Below are positions 40,852-52,870 of a stretch of DNA of 64,000 nucleotides, piece after piece. Made by a program: the position numbers and the translations under genes. Below the pieces are notes generated by a model. The model saw only the letters and a list, made by a program, of their open reading frames with translations, ran no database searches and had not been told where the DNA came from. Positions within the stretch are counted from its first letter, which is position 1. Every line of letters begins with the position of its first letter. The stretch covers positions 55,660,020-55,724,019 of the forward strand of contig CM059567.1 in the NCBI GenBank assembly GCA_030386875.1, written 5' to 3'. The stretch is from Morinoia aosen. Its lineage: Eukaryota; Arthropoda; Malacostraca; Amphipoda; Talitridae.

Positions 40852-41985
40852 TTCTTCAAGTATACATGGGTTACAAGTTAGGATAAACAATTAGATATGG
40901 CAGCAATTGGGTGATAGATAGCACAAAGGAGTAAAAGCAGTGGCATTGGAATTTGATTTGCAAAGAATTTCTGAGTATAAAAATACCTCAAAAAAATACT
41001 CAAAGCACATAAAAAATTCTGCAAAATACGTGTAATTCGGCTACATCAAAAGTTTTAAATTTACACAAAAATTACAATATTTTCTAATCAATTGAATTGA
41101 AAATTTAAGATTTTACTAGTTTATACATTAGAACTAAATATTATCAAAAATTAGGGAATGCATTAGGCCTGTGTGGCGTGCAAATACTGTTCACGGTTAA
41201 TAAAAATAACACCAATGCTATTTAGGCCGGGTGACCACAATAATCAGAAGAATTGCAGAGTTATATACTAGTTTTAAATTACCTAAAACTTTTTGCAGTG
41301 TTTAAACGGGTAATGGTATCTAAATTAGATTTGTTTCAAATTGATAATTTACTTTTAATAACTGGTCATGATGAATAGAATAAAACACTTCGTCGATCAC
41401 ATTAGTGTTTCAACAGCAAGAATACTGATCACCCGAAAAATGAATGTACAATGGCTTATTTTTCACTGACAAAAATGAACCGTATCGATGCTTTCCCCAC
41501 AACTCACGAATTATTGCGTTCTCCACAGAACATGAAGTTCACTTGGATTTTGCACTAAAGGCTTACACATTTGTAAACAACAATCACACGAGGCCCGAGG
41601 GGTTACTTTTACCCTAATGTACATTTTATTATCCTAAAATTATTCCTTCTTCTGTAAACTCTCAAAGGTAAAACTTGTGTGTATTTCTCATGCGTTAAAT
41701 TTCATGATTATTGGATTTGTGTGTGCAAGAATTTCTAACACATTTTTCCCTTAATGGCATAGGTTGTCACTAATTTCTAATATTTCTATGACTCAAGTCT
41801 TACATAAAGTGATCTTGTGAGAATTTTTTGTAACTAGAGTACGCGGCCCTTCAAAAATGACGGGATTCAAAATTTTCCTTGGTAAAATTTTCCAGATGTG
41901 GTTGACAAACATATATCTATTCTAAAAGTAGCCATGATAAAAATATTTTTATTCTCGTGCACAAGCGAAACTCGTATCACAGATA
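40852..41985. other. No recognised gene or repeat
   Basis: AT-rich intergenic sequence without an exon or repeat family I can name. Located upstream of the GPATCH4-like gene, between family L copy 3 and a SINE. Confidence 0.45.
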
Positions 41986-44250
41986 AGAGTGCTAGTGGTA
42001 CAGTGGTTAAGGGTCGGGCTCGTATGTTGGAGTCGCGGGTTCGTATCCCGGCGCTGGCGCGGAGATTTTCCCCGTTGGGTATAAGGGAAAGCTCAAGCAC
42101 AATACCTCACTCAACCCAGGTGTCGGAAATGGGTACCGGCGTTACGGGGGAACCGTCATGGTGTCCTATGTATAGGGTTAGTTATAAGACTATAAAGTTT
42201 TCCCAAAGTGGGGGAAACAACTGAATGATATTTTTAAAGGTTGAATATCGAGGAATTTATCGAACACAAGAAGGATGTTCTTTTATAATGGCGAGGTCAC
42301 CAGTGCTCGGGGTAGAGCACACTTAATAGCTAAATGAATGAATTACGGCCTCTGCATCATGACTCAGAAGGAGTTCGGGGTATTCGGACGCAATATTTCA
42401 AGCGTCTAACAATCAACAACAAAAATTACCACAAGCCAACACCGGAGGAAAATGAGAGAATAGTTTCACTCGCCGGTATGGGGATTTATTGAGGAGAAGG
42501 TTGCACGCTGAGGTGCGAGACTTGACTCTTGTTGCGAGACTTCTTGTTGCGAGACTTCTTGGGGAGAGTCCGAGGAGGTTGGAGGACTTCAGACGATTCG
42601 TTCAGCTCAGGCTTGTGAAGCGCGTGCTGGAGTGTGAAGTCGAGGATGGTGTAGGTGTGGGAGGTTCCGACACCAAGTGAGTAGTGAGTTGAATGATAAG
42701 TTTGGGAATAGTTACCGGTTGGGAAAACTCGGTAATAATGGTGAGGACTCTCGACCCAATGGTCTCAACTGGAGATTTTAGCGGCTTAGCTGCAGGGATG
42801 CAGGCCTTTCCAGTATAGTGAAATTTGAATATGAGGAGAAGCTTGGAGGGAACACTTGGAGGCGAGAACTTGGAGGAGGTAAGCTCCTTAAATTAAGAAG
42901 TTAGGGTTTGGTTTCATACGTGTTTGTGAGTGCGTGGGTGTGTGGTCCAGTCGATCCTGTCAGGGGAATTCGTGCTGGATTACTTTGAACATATAAATTG
43001 AGTCCATTCATAACACATGTGCAAGGCTGCGCAAACTGTAACATTCACAGGAGGAACAGTGGCAGGAGTCCGGTGCTAAAAAGTCAGTCCGCAACTCTAG
43101 CGCCCGAGTCGCAGCCTGAATCATCTTAACACCAGAATCAGTGCTCCAGACCAACTGGTCACAAGCTCTATCCTGACATTACAAGCAGCAGCACAACTGA
43201 GTTTAAATGAACTACAGCCAAAAATAATAGCTAGAGCACTGAGGTAATTATATAATTAATGTACTAAGATATAAGTATGAGAGAAGGTGAAGTCTCTATA
43301 CTCTATTATTCCGATGAGCAAGAAAGAATGATTATTTAAGTGACTTGACTTGAGTGAGTGCCTACAGAAGATACAATCTCTATTGGTTCAAATAACCTAT
43401 CATAGCTTCATTTCTCAAGATATGAATTTAAACATTGAATAAAAATTGCAGAGGAATCCCAAAATTATTTAGACCGGACTTAGTCAAAATACAAAAGTTG
43501 AGAACACAATTAATTAGAGGCTGGAACACACAAAAGATGAGCAAAACCTAAGATGATCTCTGTGGACAGCAAAGTGTCTTAACACTATGCTCAGCACTAA
43601 AAACATATCTAAGGAGCTAATGCCAACATCGTCTAACACTGACAGCACAATACGGTATCATCGGAGAATAGTAAACACGAAACACGAAAACAATGGCAAA
43701 GATGGGGCAGTGAGCTTGAGGCTGGTGCCTAACTAACACCGACACAAAGGAAACATAGTGCATGTTCACAAAAATGAGCTCACAACACATAGACAAGTTA
43801 ATATATATACTAAAATACTTAATATTAACACTTGATACTTACAATTGCCCGCTCTGGGCCCAAGCACTATTCAGGAGGATCTGTACGAGAATGACGCCTC
43901 TGCCTGAAAAGTCGGCCTTATATGCTCTTTTGAGCGGAAGCTTGCGAAATGGTTCTACGCGAATGTTTCCAACGGAAGTGACGGAAGGAAACGTGAACGG
44001 CAAATATTTTCGAAACACATTTTTGGTAAAATTTTGAGTTTAATCGAATTAATTTGGTCTTGTAAAATTATAAAAATAATTACATTTGTATAATTTAATT
44101 TTAGGATGTTAGTTTTTAATATTTTATGAAATTAGGCTGAAGTGCGGCTGAGGGCGATCACTACAAGACATTTGAAAAACCAATGCTAAGATCATATGTA
44201 TCAGGCTTGATTGGAAATAAAGCACCCCAAAGATGCCGATGTTAACCTTT
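41986..44250 (+). mobile_element. tRNA-derived SINE split by a 1974-bp insertion
   Basis: Head and body (41986-42190) carry GTGGTACAGTGGTTAAGGG (A box), GGTTCGTATCCCGG (B box), GAAATGGGTACCGGC and GTTAGTTATAAGAC. The 3' part (44165-44250: GACATTTGAAAAACC, ATATGTATCAGGCTTGATTG, CCCAAAGATGCC) continues exactly where other copies do. AAGAC is duplicated on both sides of the insertion. Confidence 0.88.
42191..44164. mobile_element. Unidentified 1974-bp insertion with 5-bp target duplication
   Basis: Bounded by AAGAC at 42186-42190 and 44165-44169. Ends (TATAAAGTTTTCCC and GGCGATCACTAC) are not inverted repeats and lack canonical TG..CA LTR ends. On the - strand near 43920 a GCATATAAGGCC box precedes a GC-rich stretch, which could be a promoter. 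A purine-rich repeat (TTGCGAGACTTCTTG, twice) lies near 42530. A 5-bp duplication would fit a solo LTR of a retrotransposon, but I see no pol or gag sequence and leave it unclassified. Confidence 0.65.
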
Positions 44251-44562
44251 CTTAAGCATCATCCTTTTGAGCGTGACAGAGAGACGGCAGATTCGGACAC
44301 CAATCACATAAATAAACCTACCCAGCGAATATTTAAATAAGATTCCCTTTTCTCCGTGACACGAGGGCAGAGCACCACTATTTGAAAAACAAATATCCAG
44401 GTCTGAATCCAGTCATTGCATCCTTTAAGAAACATTGATCTACATAGTTCTTGAAAGAGTGCTGTGCTTACAGGTTCACAACTTTTCTGGATAATGGTAA
44501 AAAAAAATAAGAAGACAGGTAGAAAAAGTGACAAGAAATATCATACCATTCAATGAATGCAC

Positions 44563-46165
44563 CCTATTTTTATCGAGAGTTCACAGTCTAGTAAACTCCC
44601 AGAAACAGATAATGATTCTGGTACGAGAAGCTCCTGCTTCCACAAGTTGAAACGAAATAAATGTACACAAGGAGTTCCGAGACTCGAACTCAGGACTTAG
44701 AAATTACCGCGCCGGCACGCTACCAACTGAGCTATCGATCACCCTAAAAGGTGACCGAAGCCCAACGATAGCAATGCTTGGCCCAGTGCAGGTACGTGCT
44801 GTCCCGACATATATTTTACTCCCTATTTTTTATCGAGAGTTCACAGTCTAGTAAACTCCCAGAAACAGATAATGATTCTGGTACGAGAAGCTGCTGCTTC
44901 CACAAGTTGAAACGAAATAAATGTACACAAGGAGTTCCGAGACTCGAACTCAGGACTTAGAAATTACCGCGCCGGCACGCTACCGACTGAGCTATCGATC
45001 ACCCTAAAAGGTGACCGAAGCCCAACGATAGCAATGCTTGGCCCAGTGCAGGTACGTGCTGTCCCGACATATATTTTACTCCCTATTTTTTATCGAGAGT
45101 TCACAGTCTAGTAAACTCCCAGAAACAGATAATGATTCTGGTACGAGAAGCTGCTGCTTCCACAAGTTGAAACGAAATAAATGTACACAAGGAGTTCCGA
45201 GACTCGAACTCAGGACTTAGAAATTACCGCGCCGGCACGCTACCGACTGAGCTATCGATCACCCTAAAAGGTGACCGAAGCCCAACGATAGCAATGCTTG
45301 GCCCAGTGCAGGTACGTGCTGTCCCGACATATATTTTACTCCCTATTTTTTATCGAGAGTTCACAGTCTAGTAAACTCCCAGAAACAGATAATGATTCTG
45401 GTACGAGAAGCTGCTGCTTCCACAAGTTGAAACGAAATAAATGTACACAAGGAGTTCCGAGACTCGAACTCAGGACTTAGAAATTACCGCGCCGGCACGC
45501 TACCGACTGAGCTATCGATCACCCTAAAAGGTGACCGAAGCCCAACGATAGCAATGCTTGGCCCAGTGCAGGTACGTGCTGTCCCGACATATATTTTACT
45601 CCCTATTTTTTATCGAGAGTTCACAGTCTAGTAAACTCCCAGAAACAGATAATGATTCTGGTACGAGAAGCTGCTGCTTCCACAAGTTGAAACGAAATAA
45701 ATGTACACAAGGAGTTCCGAGACTCGAACTCAGGACTTAGAAATTACCGCGCCGGCACGCTACCGACTGAGCTATCGATAGCTCAAAAGCATTGCTATCG
45801 TTGGGCTTCGGTCACCTTTTAGGGTGATCGATAGCTCAGTCGGTAGCGTGCCGGCGCGGTAATTTCTAAGTCCTGAGTTCGAGTCTCGGAACTCCTTGTG
45901 TACATTTATTTCGTTTCAACTTGTGGAAGCAGCAGCTTCTCGTACCAGAATCATTATCTGTTTCTGGGAGTTTACTAGACTGTGAACTCTCGATAAAAAA
46001 TAGGGAGTAAAATATATGTCGGGACAGCACGTACCTGCACTGGGCCAAGCATTGCTATCGTTGGGCTTCGGTCACCTTTTAGGGTGATCGATAGCTCAGT
46101 CGGTAGCGTGCCGGCGCGGTAATTTCTAAGTCCTGAGTTCGAGTCTCGGAACTCCTTGTGTACAT
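44563..46165. repeat. Tandem and inverted array of 260-bp tRNA-derived units
   Basis: About 4.7 direct 260-bp units (spacing exact: equivalent points at 44778, 45038, 45298, 45558) are followed from about 45775 by about 1.5 units in inverted orientation, the junction being a GAGCTATCGATAGCTC palindrome. Each unit contains, on the - strand in the direct part, a tRNA-like segment. That segment has A box ATAGCTCAGTCGGTAG and T-arm/B box CTGAGTTCGAGTCTCGG. Units are nearly identical, with differences seen only in the first. CAATGAATGCAC flanks the whole array (44551-44562, 46166-46177). Confidence 0.93.
45826..45898 (+). other. tRNA-like segment (pseudo-tRNA/SINE head), one of about six
   Basis: This is the + strand tRNA-like part of the first inverted unit. 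The T arm folds with a 5-bp stem around TTCGAGT. The D arm (GCTC..GTAGCGT) is imperfect and the acceptor ends pair poorly, so I read it as tRNA-derived rather than a working tRNA. Equivalent segments recur every 260 bp on the - strand at about 44687-44747, 44947-45007 and so on. Confidence 0.65.
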
Positions 46166-46177
46166 CAATGAATGCAC

Positions 46178-47145
46178 TTACATACTAATTCAAACCACAG
46201 AGTGGAAAACCCTGAGAAGCTATTGTAAGTACTAAACGATTGTACACATCTGTATACGAAATTAGCAAAGCAAAAATATTTATTTTATACATGTTTCACA
46301 TCTCTCAGTCCTCTGCGATTTAATTTGGAAAATTATTATAACTATTTAAGCACTCATATAATTGGTTTAGTTTTATTAGAAAAAGGTTTATTTTGACATT
46401 CATTTCGATAGTAAACAGGCTTGTTTTTTATCTGTTAATACGTTTTAAATTCATTTCCCAAATTTTTATACTGAATTGGTAATTCAAATTGACGTCATAG
46501 GAAACATACAACATAACCTAACCTTAATTCACCAACTATGAAGTATAAATACTCAACTATACATAGAACACAGGATAGTAAAATACACAGCGCCCATTGA
46601 AAAAAGACAAGTTGACTTTCTTTTTCTTTGATAATAATTATTCGTAGGGTTTTTCCAAGTGATAATAATATGCTTAGTTTAATTCTATTAAATTAGAAAA
46701 AATTACTCTTTCGCGAAAATTTGACACTTTTGCTTAAATCTACTTGAGCAATCGCTTAGAACTCTCAAGAGCAGGTTGCTTCAACTGCGATTTCTTCCTT
46801 CAATAGGCACATGGATGGGAAAAATAGAATAAGTATACCCACAGTGTGCATATTAAGACTTTACATATTTTTACACACAGAATATGTAATTCTTTATGAT
46901 TTACTTGGGATATAAGAAGAGTTCTGATGGCGAAATTCGTTGATAATATTAAATATTTTGAGAAGCCTGAGAGAATTAAAATTCTGTGTATTTGTATGGG
47001 ATCTTGATTGGAGAAGGATCTACTCGGTGGATTAAAAAATTCCAATAAGAAATTTAGCGAGCAATCCGCTAAGAAATAACAATTATTATTTACTATGGTA
47101 TCTAACACCCTTAAAACTCCAGACATAACTTTACTTGTGTAGATA
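46178..47145. other. No recognised gene or repeat
   Basis: AT-rich unique-looking sequence between the tRNA-unit array and a family A repeat. The reading frame at 46800-47126 (-) has no recognisable family motif. Confidence 0.45.
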
Positions 47146-47149
47146 AGTT

Positions 47150-47475
47150 AGTTGAAGCCTCGCTAACTACAAAAAGGAGCTCCGAAGGGAGTAATGAAGA
47201 AGAGATTATTTAGTATGAAGTTAATGGTACGCGGGATCTATTCACAAGATCCCGTAGGCATAGAATCAGTGAGTTATGGAGAAGGTAGCTCTTGAAACAA
47301 GGTAGAATTTGGGGAAGAAAATAATAGGTACTAATGAGTAAGAGAGCAGTTACCCGAAAAAATCAGTGACTCAAAAGATGGTTCTCAACAAAGCAAAAAA
47401 TAAAAAACTATTCTATTACAAACAAAAAGGAGGTCTATCTAACTCGCTCCTTGGAACCTCACATTTTCTCCTATT
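47150..47475 (-). repeat. Interspersed repeat family A, copy 9 (reversed, diverged)
   Basis: Reversed blocks AAGCCTCGCTAACTAC, TTTAGTATGAAGTTAATGG, GAAACAAGGTAGAATT and AGGTCTATCTAACTCGC are collinear with copy 8. More diverged, and lacking the 5' palindrome. Confidence 0.65.
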
Positions 47476-47579
47476 CAAAAATAATATGTTACTGCCAACG
47501 CAATTAAATGCTTTACTAAGAACAAGTTGCAAGAACTAGCATAAAAGTTGTCAAACAAGTCTTTGCAAACTATAAATTT

Positions 47580-48345
47580 ACTCTAAAGAACATCAGAAAC
47601 CAATTGCACGAATCAGGTGTGAAAGTCAGTATGTGACCAACAACTCGTTCACAGTAGACTTGTAAAGACGCCATAGACGTGAAGGCCAGTGTTGAAACCT
47701 TTCTTCACAAAAAGCTGTTTGAAATTTACTGGACAAAACGTAAAAATGCTTTTCGCCTATTTGAGCAGCATGTTATGGTCAGGCAAAACGAAAATCGCAC
47801 TTTGTGCCCAAAGTGAAACTAACACATTTTTCGTAAAACTGATGAAAGAAATAACCCTAAAAAGCAGTCTTTACCGTTAAGTACTACAGAGGAGGTTTAT
47901 TCATGGTGTGAGGCTTATTTAGCGCTGCTTGCGTAGGTAGTTTTTATAAAATTAATGGAGTAAAAGAGAAAGAAGGGCATAGGGGCTAGGGAAGGACATG
48001 GGGGAAATGTACATGGAGGTTATTTGGATTCATTTGCAGGAAGATGCTAGGAAACTGGTTTTTGAATACCATTGGATTTTTCAGCACGATCGAGATCCCA
48101 AACTTACTTCAGAAATTGTGCCTACCTAGCTTCAAAAGGCTAAAATTAATTTGTTGAACTGGCCGCCTCAGTCACTGGACTTGAATGCGATTGAGAATCT
48201 TAGGTGTTACTTCAAAACCTAAATTCACCAAAGGAAGCCAATGAACTTGGTGGAATTGGAATCTGTTTGCCATGAGGAATGGGCCAAGATTACTCTTGAA
48301 TATCGCTTCAATTTGTTTAAAATTTTCACCATAAGTTAGAGCAGA
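47580..48345 (+). pseudogene. Degenerate Tc1-like transposase
   Basis: Translation in shifting frames gives MVWGLFSAA.VGSFYKING, a DRDPKLTSEIV block (usual QDNDPKHT), then NWPPQSLDLNAIENLR (usual WPSQSPDLNPIENLW) around 48150-48205. After that comes a VELESVCHEEWAKI-like helix. The DPK Asp and the E of IENL are visible catalytic positions. Several stops and frameshifts show it is inactive. Terminal inverted repeats were not found. Confidence 0.85.
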
Positions 48346-48621
48346 TATAATAGCTATAAAAGCCGCATCATTGAGTTTGACACAAGAAGTTTTACACTGT
48401 CTGCTCATTCCTCGATTTTGTTGTTTTAAGGATTTTGTAATAACTTCAGTTTCGTTTTCTATATGTTATTCGTTACTTTTTTATTAACAAATAACTACAT
48501 TGCATATCTTGTCCTCGAATTTATATACTCTGTACTATACGGTTTTTAAATATTATACGTACAATTTATTAAATGGTTTGTAAGTTATGAATGTAAAATG
48601 AAGTTGTCCGAAGTGTTCCGT

Positions 48622-48925
48622 GCTCTCCGTGGCACAGTGGTTAAGGGATCAGCCTTGTATGTTGGAGACGAGGGTTCGTATCCCGGCGCTGGCGCGGAGA
48701 TTTTCCCCGTTGGGTATAAGGGAAAGCTCAAGCACAATACCCCACTCAACCCAGGCGTCGGAAATGGTCACCAGCTTTTCGGGGGAACCGTCATGGTGTC
48801 CTATATATAGTGTTAGTTATGAGACATTTGTAAAACCAACGCTCAAGATCATATGTATCAGGCTTGATTGGAAATAAAGCATCCCAAAGATGCCGATGTT
48901 TGTTTGTTTGTTTGTTTTGTTTGTT
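48622..48925 (+). mobile_element. Full-length tRNA-derived SINE with (GTTT)n tail
   Basis: Starts GCTCTCCGTGGCACAGTGG (A box), has GGTTCGTATCCCGG (B box), the conserved body, CATATGTATCAGGCTTGATT, GCATCCCAAAGATGCC and ends in GTTTGTTTG repeats. The most intact + strand copy, and very similar to 1186-1473. Confidence 0.9.
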
Positions 48926-51900
48926 CAGACGTTTGCTGAATTAAGACCCACGCTACATGCAGCGGGTGAACATACGCGTGAGGGAAGTGGGTGGACGCAA
49001 AAACACTTGTTTGGCATCACGTTTACATTATTTCCTCGTAATGTGTAAACATTTTTTTATGAGCAGAGCGTGCATTATAGGTAAAAGATAAATCCAGTCA
49101 ACCCTCCGAGGAGTTTTGGGTTTTAAAGAAGGAAGCAGTTTTACCCATTGATCATAGTAATATAACACCGTGAGTAAATCTCGTTTGACGAACGTAATTG
49201 TTTAACCACATACATACAGTCGCTTCCAGTTCATGAAATGATAATCATGTGTAAATTTTTTTTCCCGAAACGGAACTTTTATTAGTAAAGAATGTTGCCC
49301 GAATTAATTTCATGGAATGCTAAAAGAAATGTGATATTTGCAGCTTTGCCTTGGCTAATGACTGGCTGTACTTGCTAATGGTTTAATCGTGCATGGAACA
49401 AAGATAGTACCTTGCAACGTAGCCGATCGTGATGATCGGTTGAGCTTAATTCATCAAGATCAGACGTGCGCTGGCAGACAACTTGCTGTAAGCTCACACG
49501 CCACCGAAATGAGGCGTTAAATTGAGTAACTCATGACATGAATGCCTGTTCAAATCAGTCTTCCCATAGTAGCGCATGCCTCTGAAGAAATTAATTATTA
49601 ATGTCCTCGTGTTCGGGTTTATGAGCAAATTTATTTCGGAAGGAAATCAGTAGCACTTCAAAATTTACTTAAGTTGAGATTTCACGTAATATCACGCTAA
49701 GTTATTGAATAAGTTCTTGTATTTTATATTTCCGCTGAGGAATGCTCAAAAAAATACCGCCTTACTCCCATAATGGCGGCGTTACCACTTCTTCGGAAGG
49801 TTCGGTACTCGTAAGTCATGACTGAAGTTCATTTAAAACGGTACAAAATTAGCTGTTCTACAAAAATTCCTCCTCACCTGTTATTCTTCACCATCCAGTA
49901 TGTATAAGTCACAGAAGCACTCACATTTGAACATTGTAAATTAATGGCGGAAATACGCAACACAATTAATTCGTATTCATAATTGCATGAGGTGACGAAT
50001 TTACGTTCAAGAATAGGAAAGCATGTGACCACTGACGTGAAGGCGTACAGCTATTCTTATGTCAAATCTAGTGATGTAATCGTTATACTTCTCCATTTTA
50101 TGCCAAGAGTGATAATCGAAGAGTCTAAAAATGAAAAATTCTAAATAGACTTATGCATGATCAGGAGCAGCAAAATAATGTCCATTTCACAGGATTAACC
50201 TCCAAGCTGACACTGTTTTTTATATGCGAACAAAGACTTTGCTCAAAGTTCTTGTAAAAATCTATTAGCTCATGTACTTAGCATTCTTTCTTTAATCACA
50301 CGAGTATCAAAATACTTGTGTCGAGTTCAGAATTTTGTTTCTGACCATCTTCATAAGAAATTAATTCTACGAATTTTTGCGTGACCCAAGAATTATGATT
50401 CTTCTATTTCAGAAAATAGTGTTGAACATTCATCCATTACACGAGGGTAGTGATGTGTTCCAAAAAATGAAGAAAATGAACGTTCGCTTATAGAAGCAAG
50501 CTCAGTAGAAACTGAAAAACAAATTATTAGGCTCAAGTTTTGCTGCCTAAGTACTCTTTTCTTACTGTTTTTCCAGGATGTTTACTTTCATTTGTTCGCT
50601 TAATTCTTTTCAGAGAAATCAGTAATGTGAAAACATTTACGAACTCTTGGGCAAAGTTATACGCACTGGATTCGATTGGAGCGCTCGATGTTAGGGAAAG
50701 ACTCAAAGTTCCACTATAACCTCGTTGAAATTATGATAAAAGTAAGGACATCAAATAAGGGAATTATCTTAAAACTAGGGTAACTTGGTTTATGCTCTCA
50801 ATCGTAGCTAGCAACCATGTTCAGTATTGAGTCATTGAAATCTGTTAAAATATCACAAATGATTTTGCATGAAGTAGCTTCCACTGTGGTTGTGAGATAT
50901 TTCAAAACGTCATAAATACCTGGACTGAATTTTATTTTTTTATCAAAAGTGTGAAATTTTCGTTAAATTTAAATAGATTTTACGGAATGTGCATTCTCGA
51001 AGCTCTAGCTAATATCAAACAAGAGATTCACGATCTGTTTTATGGTAGGATTGACATATGCTTCATAAATATTATCATTAAGAAATAGCAGTTGAGAGAT
51101 ATAGCAGCATCGTACGAAGAATAAAAAACAGACACTAACTCGACGTAGAAGTACAAAACTATTCGCTTGCAGAATCTATTCAGTCTATGTTTATTAAACA
51201 TAAAAACATTCCCAGCTTTGATCTCCACGCTTCAACGTTGACAATAACTTCAATTTTGGTTGGCAAAAATTTTCCGACAGATTCTACAGAACCAATAATC
51301 ATATCAGTCATAAACCAAAAATGGCTAACCTTCTAGTATAGGCTCATTGCATATTATATCATTTATGAACAAATTTCAGTAATTTGTCTTGGATTAAACC
51401 TTGTTACGTCTCACATGAATAGCTTCGAGCAGAATCCGCAAAACTTCCCTCAGTGAAAGTGCTTGACAATAGCTGATTGTTAAAAGTGAAGTAAGCCACC
51501 CTAATTCTTAACAAATCCAACTTCAAAAATCCGTAAACATCATGCGTATGAGATCGAACATAGCGGTAAAACTTATTTATTTCCCAGAACCGACCGCAAG
51601 AAGTTCAATCAACATCTGCTGAATTTTTTTTCGATATCATACTGTGTGTTCTTTTTAAATGAGATACAGAAATTGACACTCAAATCCTTATCTGTGCATC
51701 GAATATTAATGCTAACTAACAATGCAATTAATATACGATCAGTCGTTTGTTCATCATCGCTGCTATTTAATATTGCACTTCCTAATTAGTGTGGCAAATG
51801 TTAAGCACAAATTATGACACGAGTGGCTTGAGGAATGCAAGAAGCGGAACGCAAGTAATTAACGAAGAATGCCCGCAGAGAAGCGTCTGTCCTAAAGTTA

Positions 51901-52300
51901 ATAGAAAGCCGTAAATCCGTCACGTATCATAACATGTATCATAATAAAACCTACTTGCTGTAAACTTATAAAAATGGAAAAAGAGAGTTGGTTTCATTTC
52001 ATTCGTTGATCGGCACATTCGACATCTCTGTGTCAATATTTTTCCAAACTACTTATCGTTTTTTGGTCAAAAACTATTCCAGGCTGAACATATGCCTCAT
52101 AGCATTGTTTGTAAACAAGAATCTCTTGAGGACTTCAGAAAAATTAATAAACATAACTTCATGCAGCCGGTATTTGTGCACAGGAGTATCGTGCGCAGAT
52201 CATTTACAGATGCTAACGCATAAAAATGTAAATATCATAAGCATACCATGGACGGAGGCGCTGTTTGCTTATGTTCGTAAGGTTAGTTTAAGAAATAGCT
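48926..52300. other. No recognised gene or repeat
   Basis: Moderately AT-rich DNA with no exon set, transposase motif or tandem array that I can identify. No member of the interspersed families A, B or L was seen here. Confidence 0.45.
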
Positions 52301-52870
52301 GACAGGAACGTGTAAGAGGGACGCTTCATGGACCAGTAATCTCTGAGTAGATCTTTATCGCGTCTGGAAGCTCGAAGCGTTCATTACTGACAAGTACCTC
52401 ACTTACATCAACTGTGATGCATTACTCGAGGAGCGCCGAAATGCCCACAGTTCTGGATCGACTATATGGCTCGGTAGCTGCTAGCAGGGGATCCACCACC
52501 CTACTGGGGAGACCGACATGGCTTGCGCCACGACATTGCGCCCTAAATAGTATTCCCACCTGCTTCGAAGGCTCGTACATGTGATGCTTAAGGAGCTCAG
52601 TGATTGCCTGGAAATGTCCGCGGTCTTTTGGCTCGTTGCCGCTCAGCTAAACGACTTCTACCATTTGGATATTGAATCCGGGCTCTAGCTGATGCCCTTC
52701 GCGGGAATCAGGGATGACTAGATTCATAAACCAAATCATATGCTTCCTCAAATGAAGCTAAACTTAGCCGCTCTTGTGGCGCTCGGTGGATGGCCTCCTT
52801 GCGCCAAAGTTCAGGAGGGAGTGGTGGACACAACGTTCATTAGATCAAGATCTAGATTAGATTAACGGTA
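52301..52870. other. Locally GC-richer block of unknown nature
   Basis: GC content rises noticeably here (for example 52480-52700). No continuous reading frame longer than about 60 codons and no family motif are seen on either strand. It could be an old gene or element remnant. Confidence 0.35.

Noticed and set aside
42489-42680. Arg/Leu-rich 63-codon frame
   Set aside because: Lies inside the unidentified 2 kb insertion and derives partly from a short GAGACTTCTTG repeat; no domain recognised.
44778-46048. Five identical 60-codon frames
   Set aside because: They are one segment of the 260-bp tRNA-derived unit repeated; not a gene family.
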